DNA of 64,000 bases, from NCBI RefSeq assembly GCF_000218685.1, contig NW_006763297.1, positions 1,206,249 to 1,270,248 of the forward strand. The letters are read 5' to 3'. Positions within the stretch are counted from its first letter, which is position 1, and the number at the start of each line of letters is the position of its first letter. Shown here piece by piece: positions 21,298 through 32,373 of this stretch. Source of the stretch: Serpula lacrymans var. lacrymans S7.9. Taxonomy: Eukaryota > Basidiomycota > Agaricomycetes > Boletales > Serpulaceae. A model generated the notes under the pieces. It was not told where the DNA came from and did no database searches. It saw only the letters and a list, made by a program, of their open reading frames with translations. The position numbers and the translations under genes are program-made.

Positions 21298-23089
21298 CTA
21301 CACAGCCAACCCCACAGCCAGCCCCACCACCACCGCAGCCACCACCGCAACCAATCCCCACCCTTCTCCCCTCCCCACCGCCGCACCCGTCGTCGGCGAC
21401 CCCGTAGACCCCGGAACACCCCCACTTCCAACCCCACTCGACCCAGACGGCGAGATAACCGTGTCCGCTCCCTCCGTGCCAAACACTCTCACGTACCCAA
21501 TCTCAAAGTACGCCTCGTTGTAGTTCGACGCAGGGCCAATCACGTAGTCGTTGTAGCATACACCCGTGCACGTCGCGTTGAACGTCGCCGGACTGCCAGC
21601 TACACATCACCAAAACACAATCAACACTCATCCTATCGGTCACTATACACATAGACGCAACCTACCCCAGTCTATTTGTGAACGTCGCGTCAATTCAATC
21701 ACCCATCTCAGAAAGGAACAAACACACCTCCGCAAAGCGTAATATCAAATATCAACTGCTGAGGCTGGAAGAACTCCGTGGTGTTGCATCCTCCACTAGG
21801 CCAGTTCCCCACAGCCGTCCCAAACGTCGACGTATCAATGGTGCTCGCATTCGACGTCAGCGACGACGGAATCTGCGACCGCGGGAAGAACCAGATGCTA
21901 CGTCGTGCGCGTGTGACTATCCACCAGTGATCCCATTGACAAAGAACACAAAACGACTCACTTGATCCCACTCTCTGCCATCTCAGTCACGAACGCGCCC
22001 CCACCCACTCCTGCAAACCCTGCGCCGTACGAGCTCCCAGAGGGGTCTTGCACGATGCATCCCTGGTTGCCATTCGCAGACGCAGAGCAGTTCGTGCTTT
22101 GGATCAGTGTGGACGTTTGGTTCTGGTTCTCAACCATGCAGCCCTATGGGAGTTAAGGGGTCGGCGTTGGCGGTATGGGTGCTTATCGAGGAGGGAACAC
22201 TTACCGTCTCGGTGTGCAGCGACATCTGGTTCATAGTCATCATATTCACACCTTCGAACGTGTCAATCTCACCACCCGCAGGCCAGCTGGGCGCTTGACT
22301 GTGTGTGAACAACCGCATCACCACAAGCTCCAACGTCGTATGCAATATACGGACTGGCTTACCTCCACCAAGCGGGCCAGACCGAGCACTACACAACAAA
22401 TCAGTGGCCGAACCCCACGAGAGAGGAAATGGAAGAGAGGGAGACACACCCCATACGGAACGTGATACATATCAGCGACCCACACACTGCCAATCGCAAA
22501 ACTGTCGTTGGACGTGATGCGCACCGTGTTGCGTTTCTGGTTGTAGGGGACCTGTAGAGTTTTTGTGTTAGCGCATCGTAGAATATCAAGTATGAGGGCA
22601 GAGTGGGAGGGAGGGACAGACGCACGGTGGTGGTGTTATCTACTTTGATGATGGCATGCAAAGTGCTCGAGTCGACATAGGCCAGCTGGTCAGAGGCGCC
22701 TTCAGAAGCGGACACGAAGCTGTAGAGCAAGACGTCAGTCATGGCTACAACTTATTTTTGGCGGTAGTGGTGGGGGGTGATTGAAACGCAAAGAAAGGGG
22801 GAGAGGGAAAGTAACGAAGCTTACATCGCATCTCCGTTTGTCAAGTTATCATCTACACGAGTTTACAGAGGCGAGGACGAAGTAACGGTTAGCGGGTAGT
22901 CTCTAGTTTCAGAGTGTAAACGAGGAGGGAGGGAAGGGACGTACAGTTGTTATAAAAGGTCCAGTCGTTGAAGAACGTAGACCCAGAGTATTCCTTCACA
23001 GCGTTGTACGTCGCAGCAGACACGAGCGCGGGGCCAGGGCCGCTGAGCAGCGCAATAAGGGGGGCGAGCCTGAGTATGGCTAGCGACAT
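21298..23089 (-). CDS. GH16 beta-glucanase-like, secreted, C-terminally anchored
   Basis: Glycoside hydrolase family 16 protein likely to act on beta-1,3/1,4-glucans in or on the cell wall. Ten exons by splice signals: 23089-22945, 22852-22825, 22719-22626, 22551-22450, 22388-22363, 22298-22205, 22143-21962, 21897-21728, 21671-21666, 21599-21298; 382 aa. The start at 23089 (MSLAILRLAPLIALL) gives a signal peptide; an in-frame ATG at 23110 is an alternative. The catalytic ExDxxE motif is GEIDTFEG, with SVWPAWW and MNQMSLHTE nearby as in agaricomycete members. The C-terminus has a Ser/Gly-rich linker then a hydrophobic tail (VAVVAAVVVGLAVGLAV), suggesting a GPI or membrane anchor. Exon 9 is only 6 nt, needed to restore CGDWAGSP. 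Confidence 0.92.
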
Positions 23090-24612
23090 GGTGACTATTT
23101 GCGGGATCAATAACGGTCCAGATTTAAAATAGCAGCGTGCAAGGAATAAAGAGTAGAGTGTTAAGAGTGCTATGTACTTATGGTACTATGTAGCGGTGAC
23201 GATTGACGGTGGCAAAGGGAATGTTTTCTAGCGATCGACTGCGCAAAAACGGAAAAAGACGAAAGACGAAACAAAACGTTGCAGAGGGAGTGTTTTTGTG
23301 GAGACGGTCTATTTTTGTTGTCGGGTATATTTGTCTCCCTGCACTGCCCTCCTCTGAGTTTTGGTTTGTTGCTGTGAACTCTACTCATTCTCATTTGAAC
23401 GACTCAAGAATTTCCGCTGTTGCCAGGAGGCGAAACGGCATTGCGGCATGTACCAGAGAACGGTTGGTTTCCTCCACCACCTGCGACGACGCAGCCGAAG
23501 AGAAGAGGAGATTGGACGAGTGTGACGACGGGAGGAGTGACTGGCCATGGGGTCTAGTAGTTCCACAACGGGCTCAGAAGCCCATCTCATATATCTCATA
23601 CCCCACTGTGGGCGGCTGTGAGGCTCAGCATCATACCACCGCACAAGTGCCGACAAACATCCAAATCTAATAGCCTATCATTGACGTGAAAACCTCTGCA
23701 GTATCATGGCCTGTTGCGTCTCTGGATAGGTCGCGAACGTCAAAGTCAAAGGCCTGCATGAGCCGTGTCAATGTGGGCGGCTGGCAGGCGGGGCCCTGCC
23801 GTTTCGACTGCGACGCCTTCACGGATGCCCATGCCCATGCGGGACGCAGTGGACGCTGGGCGGGCACGATAGGAGTCTAGTCTCGACGCCGCTTTCGAGT
23901 CAGGGCTTGAAGACTGGGACACATTAGTTGCGTTGACAAGAAACCGAGACCGAAAGAGGCATCAAAGCCACATCAAAGCGATCGTAGAAAAGTGCTTCAA
24001 TGCGGCAATCAACTGGGTCCGCGACTTGTGTTAAGCATCTGTCGCTGCCCCGTTGCCCGTTTCCATGTTCTTCCGTCTGTTAGTGTAGTGACATCGATTA
24101 TGATTAGGACATTTTGACGGTCATGGCAGCGACGCCTGGTCCCCTTCTACGTCGACGAGGACGAGGTGTACTCCTTGAAGTCGTGCCGGCTGCGCACATC
24201 CTATACATGTCGTTTTGAGGGGACCATGGTGAGCGTGAGCCAGCAGCCTTCTACGGTCAAAACCAACACTGTTAATACAACGACGACACTGAACCCCGTA
24301 AGGGATGGTGAGGAACACAGAACTAAAAGGCTGAGTTTCATGTTTGACTGTTTAACTGGTAGTCGTTGTATGAGCGCCCTTACTTGGAGATATACGAACA
24401 TGGGGAGGATTGCAGGATGTATCACATTATCGCAAGGCCACATTTAGCCCTCCTCCCGGCTGGTCATTGGCACATAAGATAAAGATTGACTCGGAACATG
24501 GAACTCCTAGTCTTGATTGATCATGTGAAGCGCCGGATGCATATGGGAGCGATATCAGATTACGTAACGATAACATCCTCAAGTTCTCCTTCAAGCTGGT
24601 GCTCGCTCGCAA
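23090..24612. other. Intergenic, no gene seen
   Basis: Between divergently transcribed GH16 and nas2. Several short frames occur on both strands (23203-23670, 24166-24447) without domains, signal peptides or convincing splicing. It must hold both promoters. Confidence 0.5.
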
Positions 24613-25418
24613 ATGGGGTTCATGCTTCCCTCTCCCGAAAGCCCGCGAGAGCAAGCTCGCGTCCTCATGCTCAGAAAAGACGCAATAGAGACTGAGATCC
24701 AGTCCCAGGCATCCATCCTCAAAGCCAATGCCTGCACCCTCAGCTCTCCCCTGGTCGACGCCGATGGCTTTCCTCTCGCCGACATCGACATATGGGCCGT
24801 CCGACACGCCCGCGTGCGGATAATAGAATCGAAGAATGATTTGAAAGACGTGATGAATGAGGTTGGGAAGGTTCTGGAGGCTGTGTATGATCCCGCCGTT
24901 GTCGCGGCAGCGACATCAGGGGGCGCGAACGGGGCTGCCCATGCGAGTGCATCCACTCCGAGTCCAGAACCACCGAAGCCTTTCGCAAAAGTCGACGGCG
25001 TGGCGCCGCGTAGCCCTGCATCAGATTCTGTACGTCTTCGCTCGTGTGATGCCCACCGCCATCGTCATTTTAAAGCACCTATCGCAGGGGTTACGTCGTG
25101 AAGATCTCCTAGTCCAGTTTGGGCATCTAACGCAGAGCTCTTTCAGCTCATCGTCTTTGCAGCCGCTTGCCGAGCTGGTAGCTATGAGTGAAAATGTAAG
25201 TCCGTGTCCTGGCCCGGTGTGGATCACTGACTCGGACTGTTTATAGCGTGAACTGCAAGTCAAGGTGCTCCGTTCCGGTGAACTGACTACTCTCAAGTTC
25301 ACTCCGAGGAAGGGTTGGGGAGGTCGTGGTATGTTAGGGTAAGTTGAAGATCCACAGCTCTGACTCTATTTACTTACGCGCAAATCCCAGATGTCACATC
25401 GTGCCGCATTCATCTTGA
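24613..25418 (+). CDS. Nas2/PSMD9, 26S proteasome base assembly chaperone
   Basis: Binds the Rpt5 ATPase during assembly of the proteasome base. Four exons: 24613-25029, 25088-25195, 25247-25338, 25391-25418; 214 aa, the usual size. The N-terminal helical part reads KDAIETEIQSQASIL and LVDADGFPLADIDI, followed by the helix RHARVRIIESKNDLKDVM, all characteristic of the family. After a Pro/Ala/Ser-rich linker comes the single PDZ-like domain (GLRREDLLVQFG, then KVLRSGELTTLKFTP and GWGGRGMLGCHIVP at the end). A partial, inverted copy of its exon 1 lies at 14245-14350. Confidence 0.92.
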
Positions 25419-25572
25419 TCGCTTTTATGACGTATACTTACACCTGTATTATCATCGAAATCACGGCTGGTACGCACTCATGTTGATGTAGCATCAGATC
25501 AAATTTTATAACATGTATAAGTAATATCAGAGAGAAACGGTGTAATTCGAGTGGTAAGACTCAACGTCATCC

Positions 25573-27835
25573 CTATAGTTTAGATCCGTATGTTATTGAG
25601 CGGTTTGTCGCAATGCGAGATTTGACCGCTTCCTGGGCAATGCGCACTTCTTCCATCACACCCGATAGTCCACCCTCCACAACCCATCGTCGGAAAACTT
25701 CTACGTCTGTCTCACATTCGGTATCCTTCGTATTCCATGACCACACAGCATGTTCGAGAAGGAACACACTGGAGGCCGTATGGCCTACCAGAAGTAGTGC
25801 GGGGCGGGGTACCAACGGCGACATATCAGTCGATGCTTTATAAACAGCTAGAGTCTGTTGAATGCCAGCTTGAAGAATGCTGAGCGAGTGCTGAAGTCGT
25901 ACTTTCAAGCTGTCAGGAACAGAGTCGATGACTCGCAAGCTCCACTGAAGTTACATTTAGAAAGTGCAATGAGGGGTATGGATTCCCACTCACCGAACCA
26001 AACGCCGCAAACGTAGTCGGGTTTTTCGCAGACCGTACTATTTCCATGGCTAGGACGGCTGTAGTTCCTTCCCATATTTTTTCCACTAATGCGTCTCGGA
26101 TGGATCTAAGGAAATGGCCAGCGTTAGCGTGAGCTTAGCTGCCAGTGATCGACTTACCTTCCAATACCAACTTCCTCCATATACCCCATCCCTCCCAGAG
26201 TTGTCATGGCCTCTTCCATGGCGGCAGCTGCCTTCTCAGCTGTAAATGCTTTCACCACTGCAGTCAAAATCCTAAGCAGATGTTGCTCTTCTACAGACGC
26301 AACCCCCGTCTCAACTTTGCCCATCATCAAAATAGTCCCGTAAGTGAGATGCGTGAGCGCTCTGTACGTCAGGCTTATGGAAGCCAGTTGTGCGACGTGA
26401 AGTGCGTTATCCTTGAGGACTTGGGTTCCGCTGCGGATCGCTCGGACCTGCGAGTAGGTAGTGGCGATGGCCAGGCATTTGCGTATGCCTCCTATACCAG
26501 ACATACCGCTATAAATGCGCGTGATGTTGAGTACCGGGATGATGTTCTTCACCCCTTGATTGAGCTCTCCAAGAAGGTAAGCCTTGGTAGATTGTAGAGA
26601 TAGCTCCGCGGTAGGAACAATGTGGGTGCCAATCTTATTCTTAAGGCGATGAACGTATATGCCATTGCTGATAGGTGAAGGTTCGGGGGAGGATATATCA
26701 CGAATGAGAGGTAGGCGAAGGGGAACAAGGAAGAGTGACAGAGAACGAGAACCATCCTTGGTGTCCCCGGTTCGTGCCAAAGCGACCGAGATGTTGCTAT
26801 CCGTCGCACTAGAAAACCACTTGAACCCATTCAACTGAAACTCTGGCCACATAGTACCCTTGGCGTGCTCGGTGGGAGTAGCTGTGGTTTCGGTCAAAGA
26901 GACATCGGAGCCACCTGGCCGCTAAAACTTTCCGTTACCCAAATGATCAAGGCCAGAATCATAAATCCCGCACCTCTGTCATCCATTGCCCAGAGGTGAA
27001 AGCAGTAGAAGGGTCCCGACTTTCCAGGAGAGGAGGCAAGTATCATTAGACCGTACAAAACAAATGGAAAGAGCTGAAAATACCTGATCAGACGTGGAAG
27101 CAACTCTCGTTTCATTTCCGGGGTTCCGATCAATTCAAGAACTGAAATATTGATCGTCATGCAGCATTGGAATTAGTCGTAGTCTATCATACCTCGTGCA
27201 CACCCATCTGTCATACTCATTGGACAATGTATCTGGCACAACGGTTTCATGTTCTAGCTGACAACTTCCAAGTAAAGAGCTGAGCTTACCACATGTGAAT
27301 CTCCTGCCATGAGATGTATCTTGGCGAATCCATACAGACGACTGTATTCGTTATACTTGCGCTCATAAAAGATCCCGGGCATGCCTTCCTTGAAGCAGAC
27401 TGCTTTCAGATCTCTCCACCCTTCAGACGTTTCGAGGACATCAACGCGTTGGCCCCAATGATTGTACTGGGTTAATCGAGGAGGTGCAACCCGTTCACTA
27501 ATGGCGCGTATAGCTAATTGCCAGGATGAAACATGAGGACTTGTGCCGCGCTGCAGGATACACTTTACTTACATGTGATAACTTCGTCTCCAAAACGTAC
27601 TAGATCTGGCTCGACCTCGGCAGCTACACTGCGCTGCTTTTAGTTTGTTTGAGTAACCATGTGACGCTGACACACCTGGGAGGCAATAACCTCTTGAGCA
27701 GACCAGGAAGGGCTGGATCCGTAGTGTAAGGATTTCCCTCCAAGTATGGTATCTTTCGTATGATAACTGCGTGAATCACTTCTCCTAAACGCCAAGTATT
27801 CGCCTTACCGGCTGAAAGCCCTCCTCAACACCCAT
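25573..27835 (-). CDS. AidB-like acyl-CoA dehydrogenase family protein
   Basis: Flavoprotein of the acyl-CoA dehydrogenase superfamily, AidB-like branch. Ten exons: 27835-27809, 27752-27676, 27628-27573, 27513-27290, 27232-27193, 27141-27084, 27019-26974, 26921-26158, 26105-25994, 25944-25573; 591 aa. Visible family features are PYTTDPALPGLLKRLLP at the N-terminus, QYNHWGQRVD, FYERKYNEYSRLYGFAK, CPMSMTDGCARV, and the FAD-binding ITE-equivalent WMTERPGGSDVS followed by GFKWFSSATD. The C-terminal part has the conserved GGMGYMEEVG segment. The catalytic base typical of other ACADs cannot be assigned with confidence in this branch, so enzymatic activity is open. AAD-C lies 461 bp upstream on the same strand; DNA of this 5' end is repeated as relics upstream of AAD-B and AAD-D. 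Confidence 0.92.
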
Positions 27836-28295
27836 CTTGGACCAGGCTATAACAGCACTTTGAGCTTCTGCCAGCAAGACGTCGGGAGAGACACGCAAGT
27901 ATCACAGCCAAAAGACTTAGAATGGGCGGCAGGGGAGGTTGTCACAATATCACAGGAGGCAAACCACGCCATACGCCAGTGTCTTTGGAACATGATTATA
28001 TGGAGTTCTACGAAAACCCACACATGTACAAGTTTGCTGAGAGACCGGTTCATACCTGGGCCGGTCCCCGAAAGCCAATCCGGCCTCTAATAAATCTGCC
28101 GGAGCAAATCAACGTTTGCAACAAGCATTTGCGACAACGATAACATGACTTATTTTCAGGTGCATACAACGTACAGTGGTGATACAGTCGCGGACTACAT
28201 GGATCTCGTTAGAAATGACCTCCTCCAGGTTATCCCAACTGCCCCCAATAACGAAAGTTCCCATTAATACAAGGAAGACAGAATTGATAGGTAGC
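27836..28295 (-). repeat. AAD 3' flank joined to ACAD promoter
   Basis: This 460-bp spacer belongs to the duplicated family. Its AAD-proximal half matches the 3' flanks of AAD-A, -B and -D, and its ACAD-proximal half (CAGCAAACTTGTACATG, TATAATCATGTTC) matches 15430-15480 and 52410-52480. An open frame of 73 codons on the plus strand here is not conserved in the other copies and is rejected as a gene. Confidence 0.65.
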
Positions 28296-29814
28296 TCATT
28301 CTTTCTCAGGACGAATGGCCTGGCGCAAAGGTTGTTTCTCCAAGTACGCGGCTGACAATATGGGATAGCAATATTGAGTACCGTCTCCCTGGGTAAAAAA
28401 AAAAGGTAATGGGAAACGGTAGTCTTGGGACAAATGACTAGATAACTCACGAAAAAGGTATTAGGGAAGCCGGGATCGAATGGAAGGATACTTTCCAAGT
28501 AAGCAATCTGGTCAGGTGAAAGTGAAATCTCAAGTGCCTCGATATTTGCTTCGAGTTGCTCGATCTTCCTTCCGCCAATGATCGGGAAAACATAAGGCGT
28601 CTTTTGCATAACATATGCGATAGCAACTGTGGTAACCAAAATGTAGATGGGTCAATCTGTGTTTAAAAAAACAGCACAGGTCTGCTTACCGGCAGTGATA
28701 TGCTTCGCACCGACTTCCTGAGCCACTTTTTCCAAAGCTTTTGACATTTTCTTCTCATTTTCATTGCGCTCCCAGTTCGGGTTGATGAGTGTGCGACCCT
28801 TTTCACCGGTCTGTCGGCGACGTTCTTCCTCTTCGTCGGTTCGGAATTTACCTCCAGCAATAACGTTCCATGGAGCCAAAGCAAGGCCTGTCCGTGAGAA
28901 AAGGGAGGAAAGTGTTAGATGATAATGACAAGGATAGTAAAGTTGCCTTTCGAAGTACTTGCCTTCAGAGCGGGCCATAGGGATGATGTCGCGCTCGAAA
29001 GATCGTTCCATCACGTTCCATGCACCCTGGTAGATCACGAAGGGTGACTTGCCGTGATCGCGAGCATACTGATTGGCTTTGGATACTATCCAGGCCGGAG
29101 TGTCGGAAATGCCCTGTCGTAATAGGCACATGTCAGCGCATGTCATGCCGAACAAAGACATTTACTACATACAAGGTATAGCACTTTCCCTTGCTGTACA
29201 AAAGTGTGAAGGCCGTCCATTACCTCTTCCACTGAGGTGTCGTAATCCCACCAATGGACATAGAGAATATCGATATAGGAAGTCCTGAGCTTCTTCAAGC
29301 TGGCCTCGACACTGATATGCATTGCCTTGAAGCTATTTCCCGTGTACATGGCTTGTTGCTTGACTTTGCTGTTTCCACGTTGAAAGTTTGTGGTATACTT
29401 GGATGCAGACGTGAGTAAATGTATAATGGGTATTAAAAAGTGCATTACTTTTGTTGCGATAACGAGTTGGTCACGTATTCCGCGCTGTTCTGCCCATTCT
29501 CCAATGAACTCTTCGGAGCTTTGGTCTTGGCTGTAGAAATGAATAAACATCCAGAGTGAAGTAAGTTGAAGTGACAATACTTACTAGTTGTTAGCCGTGT
29601 CAATGAAATTGCCTCCGGCGTCGTAGAAAGCATCCAGGAGCTTGAATGAAGATTCCTTATTCATGCTTCCCATGCCATATTTCTCCCACTTGTCACCGAT
29701 GCTCATGGCACCGAGCTGCAGAGGAGAAACATGAACACTTGCCAGTGGAGACAAGGCACGATAGCGAGCGAGCCTGTTGGCTGGTTTATCATGGGGGGCC
29801 CAAAATCCAGACAT
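28296..29814 (-). CDS. AAD-C: aryl-alcohol dehydrogenase-type aldo-keto reductase
   Basis: Third family member, inverted relative to AAD-B. Exons: 29814-29585, 29530-29449, 29397-29173, 29113-28963, 28887-28690, 28626-28451, 28388-28296; 384 aa. Tetrad Asp72, Tyr77, Lys104, His152 intact; IIGGRK present; intron 4 is again GC-AG (the donor is the GC at 28962-28961). Exon 1 encodes the same residues as AAD-B and several introns are almost identical, including the run around the GC donor. The last exon reads [18 protein letters not shown], closer to AAD-A. Head-to-tail with the acyl-CoA dehydrogenase, 461 bp apart. Confidence 0.93.
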
Positions 29815-29888
29815 TGTTCAGTGATTGAGTAGACGGAGTAGACAGGGGTGATTTCGTTTGAAAGGTTGTCTACCATGTCTTGTTGAAT

Positions 29889-29901
29889 GTCCTTTTATAC
29901 C
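29889..29901 (-). promoter_or_regulatory. TATA box of AAD-C
   Basis: On the minus strand GGGGTATAAAAGG followed by ACATTCAACAAGACA, about 75-85 nt upstream of the ATG, as in the other three copies. The upstream similarity to the other AAD promoters fades beyond about 30090, so this copy has the shortest conserved promoter. Confidence 0.7.
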
Positions 29902-30089
29902 CCTTTGAATGTCCTTTGTGTGCCCCCTTGAATGGCGAGCCGTCTATATCCATGTAGAAAGGGACTACTGATAATTGAACACTGTTGGAACTCAGCGTCA
30001 GGGTCTGATATATCCTAGTCACAAGAGCACCACAACTGAATTAGTATAACACGGGTAGAAAACTCACTTATTGTATGCCTCACGTTAAA

Positions 30090-31499
30090 CATTGTTGCGC
30101 CCATATTTTCAAGCTGCAAAATGACTTGGTACTCTTCTGAAATTCTAGCGAGAAGTCTGGCGATTGGTTCGGTGTCCGGTGAAAACCACATTTGGAAACC
30201 TGACGAACGAGTCACGAACCCAGCCTCGTAATTTCGGTTGTTAGCCGAAAATGTCTTCGAATACTAATGAACGGCTGGGTCCCATTTTGGGAGGACTTAG
30301 GGGCTAAAAAGTCTCCAAAAAAAAGTCACAAACTTAGTATACTATCGTTGGACACCGGATGCAACCGGTAAGAGATATGCACTTGGGCCTCCAGAGGCTC
30401 AATAATCGCTGTACAGGTAGCTAAAAAATTGCCAGATGTAGAATAGAGTATAGAGAATATAACTGTGAAGAAATTTAGTGAATAGCTTATCTGTAGCCAC
30501 AATGACAGACCTGACACTACATTCTTGAACTCCATGAGTGTGAATTTTGGGGGAAAGATGGCCAGATTTGACCAGATCTTATGCTGGGAATATTGCAATT
30601 TCTCTCTAGGAAACGTCAATAGGTAGGCCCCTACAATGACAGATACTCACTGAGCTGATTGGGGCCTCAAAGCATCTGGAGAAACAAGAACAATGATGAA
30701 GTCATGACCAGGTGACCAAAACAGGCAATCACGCACCAAGATAATCAATCAAAGCCCACTAGCTCTGCTTTAGTATGTACTGCACATACCACCAGCGTCA
30801 GGACTTGGTATGACCTGGCAGAATTCAACTAGTAAGCACTGCCTGATTTGGTCTGTGAGTGTCACTGTGACCCAGTGTGACCAGAAATTGCAGAACCATT
30901 CTAAAACATGCATTGTCTTTTTGGTTTTGTTTTGCTACTCTAATGCTTCAAGTTCTTACTTATTTTTTTATATAGGCAAGTAGAAAACCAAAAATTATAT
31001 CTGCTGATCAAGTTCCAATGGTCTCAAGCTCAACGACTGGTGAGTTATTCAACTTCTCCCCAGACCAATAGCACCTATTGTAATATTATTGAAATATTGA
31101 AGTAGTTAAGTCAATAGAGTTTGAGCCACACACACAAGCCACAAGCGTGGAAAGCCCCTTCTTCTTCCACTCAGACATTACTGTAGATATTTTACTCCAT
31201 GAAATTCTGACTTTTTGCACCTCAATTGTTACAATACACAATTTTTGGAACTTTAACTTTCACTCTCTGATTTATCTTTCTTTCTTTATTTCCACACATT
31301 GTGCCATGCGGCACTTTTTTTTTGTTTCAAACTGCACTTTCTTGTGCTGCACTGCCTTTCTTTAATCTTAGCTATCATATCCGTACTGGAGAACAGGACT
31401 CTGGCATCTCCAAAGGAGATATTTCCTCAAGTCTGAACCTCTTGAATCTTTGGTACTCTTGGGATTACACTCATGGCCTGTCGGTTGGCATAGCCCCAT
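30090..31499. other. No gene recognised; AT-rich, probably old repeats
   Basis: Base composition turns AT-rich compared with the gene regions. Only short frames occur and none has a domain. Its position between the duplicated AAD block and the transposon nest suggests decayed mobile DNA, which I infer from composition only. Confidence 0.4.
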
Positions 31500-32006
31500 T
31501 GTCATGCACCAAAATTGATTGGTAGCATGGACAAGTGTCAGTTAAAAATGAAGTACATAGTCAAAAGACTCGCCTTTGTGCCATACAGGCACAGTGCCAC
31601 ATAAAATAGTAATTAATATTGCATTTTTCAAATTTGTTAGTTTTGGTGATTCTGCACCTAGTTGTGCTATCTATTTTCCCTTCTTTCTAAATCACTTTCC
31701 TCTTTATTCTTTTTGCTGTATTATTCAGTATTCACTGAGCATTCTATAATTTCGCCTTTGTGGCTGATTTGTTTACCTTTGTTTACAAAACTTCGGACTA
31801 GTATTGCAGAGTCCAGTATTCCTATTCTTTAGTTACTCATACTGGACTCTAGGTACTGTACACATTCTGTACTCTCTGATAATATAGTTACTCATACTGG
31901 ACTCTAGTTCTGTCCCTGTTAGCTCTCAGCAAGTGGCTAGACACTTCCCAGAAGTTCTCAATTGAACAAAATTTGTGGCTGATCAGCACCACCTCTATTA
32001 GGCAAT
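31500..32006 (+). mobile_element. Outer E2 element, left part
   Basis: Start of a 1.8-kb TGT...ACA repeat (E2). It begins TGTCATGCACCAAA, as does the inner copy at 38296, and is preceded by CCAT, which recurs right after the other end at 41971-41974. The element is interrupted at 32006 by the gypsy insertion and resumes at 40629. Compared with the inner copy it has about 310 extra bases (about 31640-31960), so one of the two copies has lost or gained a block. Confidence 0.8.
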
Positions 32007-32359
32007 TGTAAAACCCTTATCCCCTATACCGAGTTAACGGAGGGATGAAGGCCCAAATCAAACAAGTAGCGTTACAAATAGCGATTGAGAATTAATCAAC
32101 AACTGAGGAAAGTATGTACATGATGGTCTACTATATATATGTTTCTGAAGGTCAGCCATGAGGCGCTGACTGATGTTCTTTGTAATGGTTCTAGACTCTT
32201 GTCACGTGATGGTCACGTGATCTGATATAACTACGTATTTATTTTATCCGCGCTAAAGCAGCAGCTTAACATATCTTATCTGTCATGTGATCAGATATCA
32301 AAGAAAAAGAAAAAAGGAAATTAGCGCTCAGATTAGCGCTTCTGGTTCAAGTCGTGACA
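32007..32359 (-). repeat. Gypsy 3' LTR (353 bp)
   Basis: Ends TG...CA in element orientation (TGTCACGACTTG to GGGTTTTACA). Contains the nested inverted motif TCACGTGATGGTCACGTGA. By eye it differs from 40276-40628 at three bases. Immediately inside lies the purine tract 32360-32373. Confidence 0.92.
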
Positions 32360-32373
32360 TTACCCCCTCCTTA
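32360..32373 (-). promoter_or_regulatory. Gypsy polypurine tract
   Basis: On the minus strand AAGGAGGGGGTAA directly precedes the 3' LTR, the expected place and composition for the plus-strand primer of reverse transcription. Confidence 0.7.

Noticed and set aside
22048..22465. Plus-strand frames over GH16
   Set aside because: Antisense shadows; the minus-strand exons show conserved catalytic motifs.
27922..28143. Plus-strand frame with HDYMEFYENPHMYKFAERP, looking like a small conserved protein
   Set aside because: It lies antisense to the AAD-C/ACAD spacer. The same DNA in the other duplication units (15430-15480, 49400-49500, 52410-52500) has broken or different frames, so the frame is not conserved.
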